Source of the DNA: Hoeflea_A sp965216535
GTDB lineage: Bacteria; Pseudomonadota; Alphaproteobacteria; Rhizobiales; Rhizobiaceae
NCBI GenBank assembly: GCA_965216535.1
Contig: OZ244175.1
Span: 2,604,001-2,668,000, forward strand
DNA length: 64,000 nt
Direction of reading: 5' to 3'
A model generated the notes under the pieces. That model worked only from the letters and a program-made list of their open reading frames with translations. It searched no databases and was not told the origin of the DNA. The translations under genes and the position numbers were made by a program. Shown one piece after another: positions 8,420 through 16,075 of the stretch (the first letter of the stretch is position 1; every line of letters starts with the position of its first letter).

Positions 8420-9184
8420 TCACTTGGGTGCCAGGCGGATGGCTCCGTCGAGGCGAATGGTCTCACCGTTCAGCATGGTGTTGTCGAGAATGTGCATGAC
8501 GAGCGCGGCGAAATCCTCCGGCGTGCCGAGGCGAGACGGGTAGGGGACCGACGCGGCGAGACTGTCTTGAACTGCCTGCGGCATGCCCATCATCATCGGC
8601 GTTCCAAAAATGCCCGGGGCTATCGTCATGACGCGAATGCCGAAGCGTGCCAGTTCGCGGGCGGCGGGCAGGGTCAGCGAGTGGATGCCGCCTTTCGATG
8701 CGGAATAGGCGCATTGACCGATCTGGCCATCGAATGCGGCGACCGAGGCGGTTGAAATCAGCACGGCGCGTTCGTTGTCGTCTCCCAGCGGTTCCAGCTT
8801 GGAGGCGCGGTCAGCAACCAGTCGGATCATGTTGAAAGAACCGACCAGGTTGACGTTGATGACGCGGGAAAAGAGTTCCAGCTCATGCGGCCCCTCGCGT
8901 CCGACAACACGGCTGGCATTGGCAATGCCGGCACAATTCACCAGGATACGGGCCTCACCGTGGGCATCAGCGGCAGCGGCGATCGCGGCCTCTCCGGCTT
9001 CGGCGCTGGCAACATCGCAGCCAAGCGCAATACCGCCGATTTCGTCGGCGACTGCCTTGGCGTTGTCCTCGTTGATGTCGAGCACCGCGACCTTGGCTCC
9101 CGCCGCGGCAAGTACCCGCGCGGTGCCGGCTCCCAGACCGGAGCCTCCGCCGGTGACGATGGCGGCCTGTCCATTGACGTTCAT
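8420..9184 (-). CDS. SDR, 3-hydroxyacyl-CoA dehydrogenase type-2 (HSD17B10) like
   Basis: A 254-residue short-chain dehydrogenase with TGGGSGLG near residue 11, NCAGIA, ISTASVAAFDGQIGQ and YSASKGG (catalytic Tyr and Lys). The VAAFDGQIGQxAYSASKGG signature and the GIFGTPMM segment are typical of type-2 3-hydroxyacyl-CoA dehydrogenases that oxidise 2-methyl-3-hydroxybutyryl-CoA and related substrates. ATG 9184 has AGGGAGA upstream. It lies 90 bases after choV and 4 bases before the racemase-like gene, so read-through from the choline operon is possible. Confidence 0.85.
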   Translation of the reverse strand: MNVNGQAAIVTGGGSGLGAGTARVLAAAGAKVAVLDINEDNAKAVADEIGGIALGCDVASAEAGEAAIAAAADAHGEARILVNCAGIANASRVVGREGPHELELFSRVINVNLVGSFNMIRLVADRASKLEPLGDDNERAVLISTASVAAFDGQIGQCAYSASKGGIHSLTLPAARELARFGIRVMTIAPGIFGTPMMMGMPQAVQDSLAASVPYPSRLGTPEDFAALVMHILDNTMLNGETIRLDGAIRLAPK

Positions 9185-9274
9185 GATTGTCTCCCTGTCA
9201 CAATTGCGCCGCGGCCCGTCAGGCACGGCGTCTTCCACTGTTTCGGTGCCCAAGCTGAGGTCGGGCGCTGCCGG

Positions 9275-10333
9275 TCACTCGGTGGCAGACGCCCGGTGGC
9301 TGGTCAAGCCCTTAACGATATCCTGCGCGCTGATCGTGCCAATGATGCGACCATTGTCCACGACACCAACCGATCCAGGACGCTTGGCAATGGAATCGAG
9401 GATTTCCATCATCGGCGTATCCGGTTTTGCCGTTGCCGAAAATGCCTCGGCCGACTGGTCGTTGGGGCCCCCGGCAACCATGACGTCGGATGCAACGAGC
9501 AACGACAACGGATTCATGTGAGCGACAAAATCGGCGACATATCGATTGGCCGGGCTTTTGACGATCTCCAAGGGCGTGCCGCACTGCACGATGCGGCCAC
9601 CTTCCATGATGGCAATGCGGTTGCCGATCCGAAAGGCCTCATCAAGATCGTGGCTGACGAAGATGATTGTCTTCTTGAGCTGCTTTTGCAGTTGCAGCAG
9701 TTCGTCCTGCAGACGGGTGCGGATGAGCGGATCGAGCGCCGAAAACGGTTCATCCATGAGCAGGATCGGAGCACCGGTGGCGAAGGCGCGGGCCAGGCCG
9801 ACACGCTGCTGCATGCCGCCTGACAGCTCATTGACTTTGCGGTCGGCCCATTGCGCGAGTCCGACGAGTTCGAGTTGCTCACGCACCTTCTCGGTTCGAG
9901 TGCTTGCCCGCAATCCGGAGAGCTCCAGTCCAAAGCCGACATTGTCGGCAACCGTGCGCCAGGGCAGCAGGCCGAACTGCTGAAACACCATGGCGACACG
10001 GTCCATGCGCAGGCGTCGAAGTTCGCGCGACGAGCAGCGCTGCGGATCGACATAACCGTCGCCGCTGGCAACCAGGGTTTCGCCGCGGATCACCGGGTTC
10101 AATCCGTTGACCGCACGCAACAGGGTCGACTTGCCGGAGCCCGACAGGCCCATCAGCACGAGGATTTCACCTTCCATGACATCGAGCGTGGCGCCGGCGA
10201 CGCCCAGCACCTGACCGGTTTCCTCCTGTATGGATTCGCGGCTTTCTCCGCGATCGATCAACGGCAGGGCGGAGGAAGGATCAGGACCGAAGACAATGTC
10301 GACCTGCTTGAACTGAACAATGGGCGCGCTCAT
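9275..10333 (-). CDS. choV: choline ABC transporter ATP-binding protein
   Basis: A 352-residue cytoplasmic ATPase of the OpuA/ProV class. The N-terminal extension before the P-loop, with GPDPSSALPLIDRG, is a feature of ChoV. Walker A GLSGSGKST is at residues 62-70, signature LSGGMQQRVGLARA, Walker B ILLMDEPFSALDP. The C-terminus carries a CBS-like tail (VGVVDNGRIIGTISAQDIV). It overlaps choW by one base (TGATG), so the two are coupled. With ChoX and ChoW it imports choline, a precursor of glycine betaine and a carbon source. Confidence 0.95.
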   Translation of the reverse strand: MSAPIVQFKQVDIVFGPDPSSALPLIDRGESRESIQEETGQVLGVAGATLDVMEGEILVLMGLSGSGKSTLLRAVNGLNPVIRGETLVASGDGYVDPQRCSSRELRRLRMDRVAMVFQQFGLLPWRTVADNVGFGLELSGLRASTRTEKVREQLELVGLAQWADRKVNELSGGMQQRVGLARAFATGAPILLMDEPFSALDPLIRTRLQDELLQLQKQLKKTIIFVSHDLDEAFRIGNRIAIMEGGRIVQCGTPLEIVKSPANRYVADFVAHMNPLSLLVASDVMVAGGPNDQSAEAFSATAKPDTPMMEILDSIAKRPGSVGVVDNGRIIGTISAQDIVKGLTSHRASATE

Positions 10334-11169
10334 CAGTGCGTTTCCTCGCGGCGGAACATGCGATCAAGCACGATGGCGACCACGACGATGACGAAGCCAG
10401 CCTCGAAACCGAGCGCGGTGTTGACCGAATTGAGCGCTCGCACGACCGGAACACCCAGCCCGTCGGCACCGACCAGCGCGGCGATGACCACCATCGACAA
10501 AGACAACATGATGGTCTGCGTCAGGCCGGCCATAATCTGCGGCATGGCATAGGGCAGTTCGACTTTCCACAGCAGCTGCCGTCTGGTTGCACCGAAGGCC
10601 TCGCCGGCTTCAAGCAGCGCTTTTGGCGTGGAGGAAATGCCCAGATGGGTCAGGCGGATCGGCGCAGGCACCACGAAGATCGCCGTGGCGATGAGCCCCG
10701 GCACCATGCCAATGCCAAAGAACACGATGGCAGGAATGAGGTAGACGAATGTCGGCAACGTTTGCATCAGGTCTAGAATGGGTCGGATGGCCGTGTAGAA
10801 GCGCGGTCGATGGGCGGCTGCAATGCCAATCGGAACGCCGACCGCCATGCAAACGATACAGGCCGACAACACCAGCGTCAGGGTTTCGGTGGTTTCCTCC
10901 CAGTACCCCTGGTTGACGATGAAAAGGAAGCTGATCGCCACGAAGATCGCGGTTGGCACAGACCGTCTCAAAGCATAGGCAAGCGCCACGAAGGCCGCGA
11001 TGACGATCAGCGTTGGCGGTGTTTGCAGGACCCACAGGATGGCATTGATGGCCTCCTCCAAGCCAAGTGCCAGCCCGTCAAAGAACCAGGCACCATGGTC
11101 AATCAACCAGTCAACGACGGCCTTTGACCATTTGCCGACCGGTATCTTGTATTCCGTCAGCCATTCCAT
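10333..11169 (-). CDS. choW: choline ABC transporter permease
   Basis: A 278-residue inner-membrane permease of the ProW type with about six transmembrane helices. The soluble N-terminus WLTEYKIPVGKWSKAVVDW matches ChoW/ProW proteins. The conserved coupling loop lies in GEAFGATRRQLLWKVELPYAMP (EAA-type motif, residues around 178-200). It follows choX after a 124-base gap containing a terminator-like hairpin and is coupled to choV. Confidence 0.95.
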   Translation of the reverse strand: MEWLTEYKIPVGKWSKAVVDWLIDHGAWFFDGLALGLEEAINAILWVLQTPPTLIVIAAFVALAYALRRSVPTAIFVAISFLFIVNQGYWEETTETLTLVLSACIVCMAVGVPIGIAAAHRPRFYTAIRPILDLMQTLPTFVYLIPAIVFFGIGMVPGLIATAIFVVPAPIRLTHLGISSTPKALLEAGEAFGATRRQLLWKVELPYAMPQIMAGLTQTIMLSLSMVVIAALVGADGLGVPVVRALNSVNTALGFEAGFVIVVVAIVLDRMFRREETH

Positions 11170-11246
11170 GGATCGTATCCCCGCTCCTTATGCAGTCTTG
11201 GTCATAGTCCGTCTCCGCAAAGGCGCGCAAGTCGGGCTGTGACCAT

Positions 11247-11278
11247 AAAAAAACCGCCCCGGCAATGCGGGGCGGTTT
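11247..11278 (-). terminator. terminator-type hairpin between choX and choW
   Basis: On the minus strand AAACCGCCCC (11278-11269) pairs with GGGGCGGTTT (11260-11251) around an 8-base loop and is followed by a run of T to 11247. This is a complete intrinsic terminator, yet choW and choV follow on the same strand, so it probably acts as a partial terminator that keeps the binding protein in excess. Confidence 0.8.
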
Positions 11279-11293
11279 GGAAAGTCAGCAGGC

Positions 11294-12238
11294 TTAGAGG
11301 CCGAGCTTGTCCTTGGCCGCGGCCATGCCGTCACCGCCATCAGCGGTGCTGACGCCAGACAGCCAGGTTTCGACCATTTGCGGATTGGCCTTCAGCCATG
11401 CCTTGGCGGCATCTGACGGATCCTCGCCATCATCGAGGATGGCGCCCATGATCTCGTTTTCCATTGGCAGGGAGAATTTCAGGTTTTTCAGAAACGCGCC
11501 AACATTGGAGCATTCGTCAAGATAGCCCTTGCGCACATTCGTGTAGACGGTGGCACCGCCGAAATCCGGACCGAAATGATCATCGCCGCCGGCCAGATAG
11601 GTCAGTTCGAAATTGGCGTTCATCGGGTGCGGCGCCCATCCAAGGAAGATGATCGGATTGTCGCGCTTGTCCAGCCGAGAAACCTGGGCCAGCATGCCCT
11701 GTTCGGAGGATTCGACCAGCTCGAATCCCTTGAGCCCGAAAGCGTCACTGTCGATCATGTCGAGAATGATGCGGTTGCCGTCGTTACCTGGCTCAATGCC
11801 GTAAATCTTGCCGTCGAGGGCATCCTTCTGCGCGGCTATCTTGGAGAAATCGTCGATACCAAGCTTGGCGCCGGCCGCGTTGGTTGCGAGCGTGTATTTT
11901 GCACCCTCGAGGTTTTCGCGCACCGTCTCGACCGAACCGTCTTCGCGATAGGGAGCGATGTCTCCCTCCATCGTCGGCATCCAGTTGCCGAGGAAGACGT
12001 CGATGTCACCGTTTTTCAGCGATGTGTAGGTCACCGGTACGGACAGGACCTTGATGTCGGTCTCGTACCCAAGTGCTTCCAGAACAGCTGTGGTCGCGGC
12101 TGTGGTGGCCGTGATATCGGTCCAGCCGACATCCGAGAAACGGACTGTTTTGCAGCTGTCCGGCTCAGCGGCAATCGCACCCGTGGCAAGGGCGGTGGTC
12201 AGGGCGGCTGCACACAGCGCAGTCTTGATAAATTTCAT
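11294..12238 (-). CDS. choX: choline ABC transporter substrate-binding protein
   Basis: A 314-residue periplasmic protein with a Sec signal peptide (residues 1-24, ending AIAAE). It matches the OpuAC/ChoX family throughout. The four aromatic residues that cage the quaternary ammonium in Sinorhizobium meliloti ChoX (Trp43, Trp90, Tyr119, Trp205 there) appear at Trp39, Trp86, Tyr115 and Trp201 here, all shifted by four. This makes choline specificity likely rather than proline betaine. It is divergent from betI with a BetI-like box between them. Confidence 0.96.
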   Translation of the reverse strand: MKFIKTALCAAALTTALATGAIAAEPDSCKTVRFSDVGWTDITATTAATTAVLEALGYETDIKVLSVPVTYTSLKNGDIDVFLGNWMPTMEGDIAPYREDGSVETVRENLEGAKYTLATNAAGAKLGIDDFSKIAAQKDALDGKIYGIEPGNDGNRIILDMIDSDAFGLKGFELVESSEQGMLAQVSRLDKRDNPIIFLGWAPHPMNANFELTYLAGGDDHFGPDFGGATVYTNVRKGYLDECSNVGAFLKNLKFSLPMENEIMGAILDDGEDPSDAAKAWLKANPQMVETWLSGVSTADGGDGMAAAKDKLGL

Positions 12239-12326
12239 GTCTGGCTCCCCAGTTCTGCTGTTTTTCCATTATGTGATGATGGTTGACCGTATCGCGCCAC
12301 AAACTCCGAACCATTGCAAGCTTTTA

Positions 12327-12342
12327 TTGAATGATTGTTCAA
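12327..12342. promoter_or_regulatory. BetI-type operator
   Basis: TTGAATGATTGTTCAA is an inverted repeat (TTGAA / TTCAA, six-base spacer) in the 169-base gap between divergent choX and betI. It resembles the known Escherichia coli BetI site (TTGATTGGACGTTCAA). Choline-responsive repression of choXWV and autoregulation of betI are inferred. Confidence 0.6.
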
Positions 12343-12407
12343 GAAAAACTGGTTTTTCGCGCCTGAAACCGCATAATGCCTTCGTTGAAGGTGCGAGAGG
12401 AGCATGG

Positions 12408-12995
12408 ATGCCGAAAGTCGGAATGGAGCCGATCCGTCGCCGATCCTTGGTCGATGCGGCTATTTCTGCGATTCACGCGCGTGGTTCCCTCGATATCACC
12501 ATCAGCGATATTGCGCGCCGGGCCGGCGTTTCACAGGGACTGGCGCACCATTACTTCGGCAGCAAGGACGCACTCATCGCTTCGGCAATGCGCCACCTTT
12601 TGACCGAATACGGCCGCCAGGTGCGGCTTGAATTGAAAGATGCCAGGACGCCGCGCGAGCGTATCTCAGCCATCATTTCAGCCAGTCTCGGACCGGTGCA
12701 GTTCAAGCCTGAAACCGTGTCCGTCTGGCTGGTCTTTTACGTCCACGCCCAGGAATCGGAGCAGGCTCACCTGCTGCTGTCCGTCTACGCGCGCCGACTG
12801 TCATCCAACCTGATTTACAATCTTCGCCCACTGGTCGGCGATCGTGCAGTCACCGTTGCTGAAGGTATCGCGTCTTTGATCGACGGTCTTTACATCCGAA
12901 AAGCGCTTGGGAGCTTGCGCGGCGGAATGGACGCGCAGCAGCTGGTGGAAGACTATATCGAGAACCAACTCCCCGGCAGAATTGGCGACAGTTGA
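12408..12995 (+). CDS. betI: TetR-family choline-responsive repressor BetI
   Basis: A 195-residue TetR-type regulator. The start MPKVGMEPIRRR and the helix-turn-helix ISDIARRAGVSQGLAHHYFGSKDAL (residues about 28-52) match BetI closely. The C-terminal ligand domain contains VSVWLVFYVHAQ, also typical. ATG 12408 is preceded by GAGAGGAG at five bases; the longer frame upstream is not used. In most relatives betI heads a betCBA oxidation operon; here it stands alone and is followed by a cytochrome c gene, so choline oxidation genes must be elsewhere. Confidence 0.93.
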   Translation: MPKVGMEPIRRRSLVDAAISAIHARGSLDITISDIARRAGVSQGLAHHYFGSKDALIASAMRHLLTEYGRQVRLELKDARTPRERISAIISASLGPVQFKPETVSVWLVFYVHAQESEQAHLLLSVYARRLSSNLIYNLRPLVGDRAVTVAEGIASLIDGLYIRKALGSLRGGMDAQQLVEDYIENQLPGRIGDS

Positions 12996-13102
12996 ATCGG
13001 CCTGCGGAGGCATTCTGAGAGGCCGTGGTGCGGCATTTTGCCATGCGACGAATTCCCAATTCAGCCGCCGATGGTTCGGCGTCTATATAGTGGACAGCAC
13101 GG

Positions 13103-13121
13103 AACAGAAACAGTTTCTGTT
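13103..13121. promoter_or_regulatory. 19-bp palindrome upstream of cytochrome c gene
   Basis: AACAGAAACAGTTTCTGTT is a perfect palindrome around a central A, placed 20 bases before the cytochrome c start and just downstream of a TATATA box (13084-13089). The position suits a repressor site overlapping the transcript start region. No regulator is identified. Confidence 0.4.
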
Positions 13122-13141
13122 ACCCACGAAGGGAGAGATAA

Positions 13142-13531
13142 ATGCAGTTTCGAGCGTTTGCTGCAGCCGCCGTATTGTTGTCCGTTTTCGCGTCGCCTGC
13201 GCTGGCCGAAGGTGACCCGGCCAAGGGTGCCAAGGTCTTCAGGAAGTGCAAGGCGTGCCATGTGGTGGACGAAGAAAAGAACAGGGTCGGTCCGCACCTT
13301 GTCGGTATTATCGACCGGCCAGTGGCGACCGTTGATGGCTTCAAGTACTCGAAGGCCATGGTCGAGTTCGGTGCCGATGGCCAGGTCTGGGATATCGATA
13401 CGCTGACCGTCTATCTGAAGAAGCCCAAGGATCTCATCAAAAAGACCTCCATGGCCTTTGTCGGTCTGAAGAAGGACAAGGACATCGAAAACATCATTGC
13501 CTATTTGCAGGATCCATCGGCTGCAAAGTGA
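13142..13531 (+). CDS. class I cytochrome c, periplasmic
   Basis: A 129-residue small c-type cytochrome. Residues 1-22 are a signal peptide (ending ALA). The haem attachment motif CKACH is at residues 36-40 and the likely axial methionine is Met104 in KTSMAFVG. The order GAKVFRKCKACH, VGPHLVGIIDRP, FKYSKAM and IIAYL is that of the mitochondrial-type c2/c550 group of alphaproteobacteria, electron carriers to terminal oxidases. GGGAGAGA precedes the ATG. It is a monocistronic unit between betI and the AAA+ module. Confidence 0.95.
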   Translation: MQFRAFAAAAVLLSVFASPALAEGDPAKGAKVFRKCKACHVVDEEKNRVGPHLVGIIDRPVATVDGFKYSKAMVEFGADGQVWDIDTLTVYLKKPKDLIKKTSMAFVGLKKDKDIENIIAYLQDPSAAK

Positions 13532-13545
13532 CCGGCCGAATTTCG

Positions 13546-13566
13546 GGGCACGATAGTCGCGTGCCC
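13546..13566 (+). terminator. stem-loop after cytochrome c gene
   Basis: GGGCACG (13546-13552) pairs with CGTGCCC (13560-13566), 15 bases after the stop codon. No T run follows, so termination strength is uncertain. The remaining 255 bases to the next gene hold an AT-richer stretch that probably carries the promoter of the five-gene module, but no clear -35/-10 pair was recognised. Confidence 0.45.
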
Positions 13567-13822
13567 TGCATTCTCCGATCTAACCTCTTCTGAGACCCGC
13601 TCTTACAATTGGTTGACGTGCATTCTTAAAGTATCGCCTGCGCGCTCCCGCTTTGTTTCATTTGTCCCGATAAATCTGTGATAATGTGCGTGCAGACTTG
13701 CAGATACTGCGGTAAGCACCAACATTAGACCTCCGGGAAGTCGGCGGTTTACGCTGCCGGCGAGCGCATCGCGATCGCGCCAGAATTGCCGCTCACCGGG
13801 AACGAAAACAGAGAGGGAACCG

Positions 13823-14911
13823 ATGGCCACGCTTCAGAACATGGACTCCGAACTTGAGAAAACGCGCAGCATCGTCGAAGACATGCGCACGAAGATCGAG
13901 CAGTCGGGCGTGGTTCTGGAACAATTCGCCAAGGCGGAGACCGAGCTGGGGGATGCCGAATTCGATGTCGAAAACGCTCGCATCCAGGACGTGCTGAAAC
14001 AGCAGAAGGTGATGGAGGGCAATATTGCCGACCTGATCATCGGGCTGGAGGACGCCACCAACGTCTTCGGTGCTGAGTTCGAAAGCATGAAGAACTTCTC
14101 GGGTTGGGAGAAGTTTGTCGGCATCTTTTCAAAACAACGCATGCAGCGGATGCGCACGGACCGTGTGCGCAATATGTCGCTGGCGGAAAATCTGCAGGAG
14201 CTGTTGGGCAAATCCGATGCGATCGTCGGTATTCTGAAAGAGCAGAAGAGCATCCTGGACGATCGCTACAAGACCTCGGAAGCGAGCCTGGTCAACGTTA
14301 TCGAGCGGCGCAAGAGCACCGTGTCCGAACTTGAGACTGTGCAAACCCGGATCGAGGAGTTGAACCCGGCCCTGATGGATCTGGAAAACCGCATCGCAGC
14401 TTCGACCGACCAGGCAGATCGGACGCAGCTTGAAGGCGAGCGTTCGAAACTGGCGACGGAGTATAATGAGGCTCAGTCCAAGGAGCAGGAGCTGTTGGCA
14501 GCGAGTCAGACGCTGGAGCGCTACACGTCCATGTTCCAGACGTTCGTCGATTCACTCAATAATCAGATCGCTGCACAGAGCACTTTGATCAACAAGCTGA
14601 CGATCGATACCGAGCAACGTATCGTGCTGTACAAGGCGCTTGAGGACTCCCTGAAGACCGCCGCGCAACAGGATGTCGCCCACAAGATCAACACACTGGG
14701 CAGCCAAGTGGATACCGCCGCGGAAGAAACCATGGCCGGCATCGGCTCCGCCGCACAGCGCCATATCGGCGACCTCTTGGAAATGCATGAAAAGAACATG
14801 CTCGCGACCCAGGACATCCAACGCCGCAAGAAGCTTGCAGATGACGCCTTTGCCCGACGCTTCGGCGATGTCATGGAGAAGCACAACTCAGCCGACTATG
14901 TGCGCCAGTAG
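13823..14911 (+). CDS. coiled-coil cytoplasmic protein, first gene of AAA+/DUF6638/DUF2333 module
   Basis: A 362-residue protein without signal peptide or membrane helix. Long heptad-like stretches cover residues about 5-70 and 140-250, and again 290-350; a short less charged segment (KNFSGWEKFVGIFSKQRM, about 91-108) interrupts them. The helical C-terminal region with an ERxIxD-like charged tail recalls TelA-type toxic-anion-resistance proteins, but the similarity is weak and no function is claimed. GAGAGGGA precedes the ATG. It starts an operon in which four further genes follow with 16, 3, -4 and 3 base spacings. It may be a structural or adaptor partner of the ATPase. Confidence 0.8.
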   Translation: MATLQNMDSELEKTRSIVEDMRTKIEQSGVVLEQFAKAETELGDAEFDVENARIQDVLKQQKVMEGNIADLIIGLEDATNVFGAEFESMKNFSGWEKFVGIFSKQRMQRMRTDRVRNMSLAENLQELLGKSDAIVGILKEQKSILDDRYKTSEASLVNVIERRKSTVSELETVQTRIEELNPALMDLENRIAASTDQADRTQLEGERSKLATEYNEAQSKEQELLAASQTLERYTSMFQTFVDSLNNQIAAQSTLINKLTIDTEQRIVLYKALEDSLKTAAQQDVAHKINTLGSQVDTAAEETMAGIGSAAQRHIGDLLEMHEKNMLATQDIQRRKKLADDAFARRFGDVMEKHNSADYVRQ

Positions 14912-14926
14912 GCTGTCGGGCAGCCG

Positions 14927-16072
14927 ATGAGCAGCAAGCGTGGACAGGCAGAGCTCTATTTCGAAGCAATGGAATCAGCTCTCGACGGGCTGGACCGATT
15001 TCTCGCCGACCGGAATTCGCCCCTCTACAAGCACGACCTGATCGGGCGTACGGTTGCGCCCTATGTCGGCCGGCTAAGGCGCACGTTCGGTTGCTGGAAG
15101 CACCGCATCGGCTTCACTGAACGCTTCCGCATCTCGCGTGCTGAAAGCGGCTTTCCGGCGTTTCAAAATGTTCTCGAACTGGAAAACGATCGCAAGACGG
15201 CCGGCGAGCGACTCGAAGCCATGCCGGATGGCAAGACACTTCGGGCGGCCATGGTGGATCGCATCTTAAGCCGCCGCGAGTTTCCGCGCGACGAGCAGGA
15301 GAAACTGGCGGAGCGGGCCTATCTGGAAGCGATCGAAAAGGGCACGGTGTTCCGACCGTTCGTCTTGCCTGAGACGATCCGCGTGTCGGTGAATCCGAAG
15401 ACCCGTCGACCCTACTATGTCGTGCATTGGGGCATCTTTGACGGCAGTCAGTCCCTGCCAATGGTTTATATGGCCGTGATCGAAGATTCGAGCCAGGAAA
15501 TCGGCCGCATGCTGGTGACCAACAAGGGTCAGTATAATGACAATATCAGCATTCCGCTGCCGGTAGAGGGTCTGCTCAATCCGGACCTGGCGCATCAGTT
15601 CGACGATTTTGCGAAAAAGAATGGCGCCTATTCCCTGACGCCCGCAACGATTGCCGGCAATCTCGACAAGGACTTTCCGGAACTGCATCCAAAACAGCTT
15701 TGGCGGTTCGTCCTCGGGCCGTTCTATTCGGCCGGCATTACCCATCACGGCAACCGGGTGAGCGAGGTGCTGTCGAAGGTACGCCGGCAGGAAAATGCCT
15801 GGCTGCTGACCTGGACGGTTCAGGAAGTGGTGTCGATCGGGGAACGTCCCGGCAAGCGCGGATTGTGGAGTTCGCAGCCGGCGCGAGAGGAGTTCCATAT
15901 CGAAACAGCTGACCTGGAAGCGACCCGGCAGGGCGTCAGCTTCTACGAAAAGCACGCATTGGTGCCGCATGATGCCTATCAGGCTCTCTACGCAAGCGGC
16001 GAGGCTGAACAGGTGTTCGACGGCTTCAAGGTGCACGTGATTTCCGGCGGCCAGATAACGAGCGGGATTTGA
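14927..16072 (+). CDS. conserved protein of unknown function in AAA+ module
   Basis: A 381-residue soluble protein that I do not recognise. It has a helical, basic N-terminal third (residues 1-120, many Arg and Glu) and a beta-rich middle, with YYVVHWGIFDGSQSLPMVYMA at about 164-184 (given here as a hydrophobic strand region), then ITHHGNRVSEVL and a tail rich in aromatic residues. There is no signal peptide, no transmembrane segment and no known catalytic motif. It lies 15 bases after the coiled-coil gene and 3 bases before the ATPase start, so it is clearly part of the module and probably works with the ATPase. Confidence 0.8.
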   Translation: MSSKRGQAELYFEAMESALDGLDRFLADRNSPLYKHDLIGRTVAPYVGRLRRTFGCWKHRIGFTERFRISRAESGFPAFQNVLELENDRKTAGERLEAMPDGKTLRAAMVDRILSRREFPRDEQEKLAERAYLEAIEKGTVFRPFVLPETIRVSVNPKTRRPYYVVHWGIFDGSQSLPMVYMAVIEDSSQEIGRMLVTNKGQYNDNISIPLPVEGLLNPDLAHQFDDFAKKNGAYSLTPATIAGNLDKDFPELHPKQLWRFVLGPFYSAGITHHGNRVSEVLSKVRRQENAWLLTWTVQEVVSIGERPGKRGLWSSQPAREEFHIETADLEATRQGVSFYEKHALVPHDAYQALYASGEAEQVFDGFKVHVISGGQITSGI

Positions 16073-16075
16073 GTG

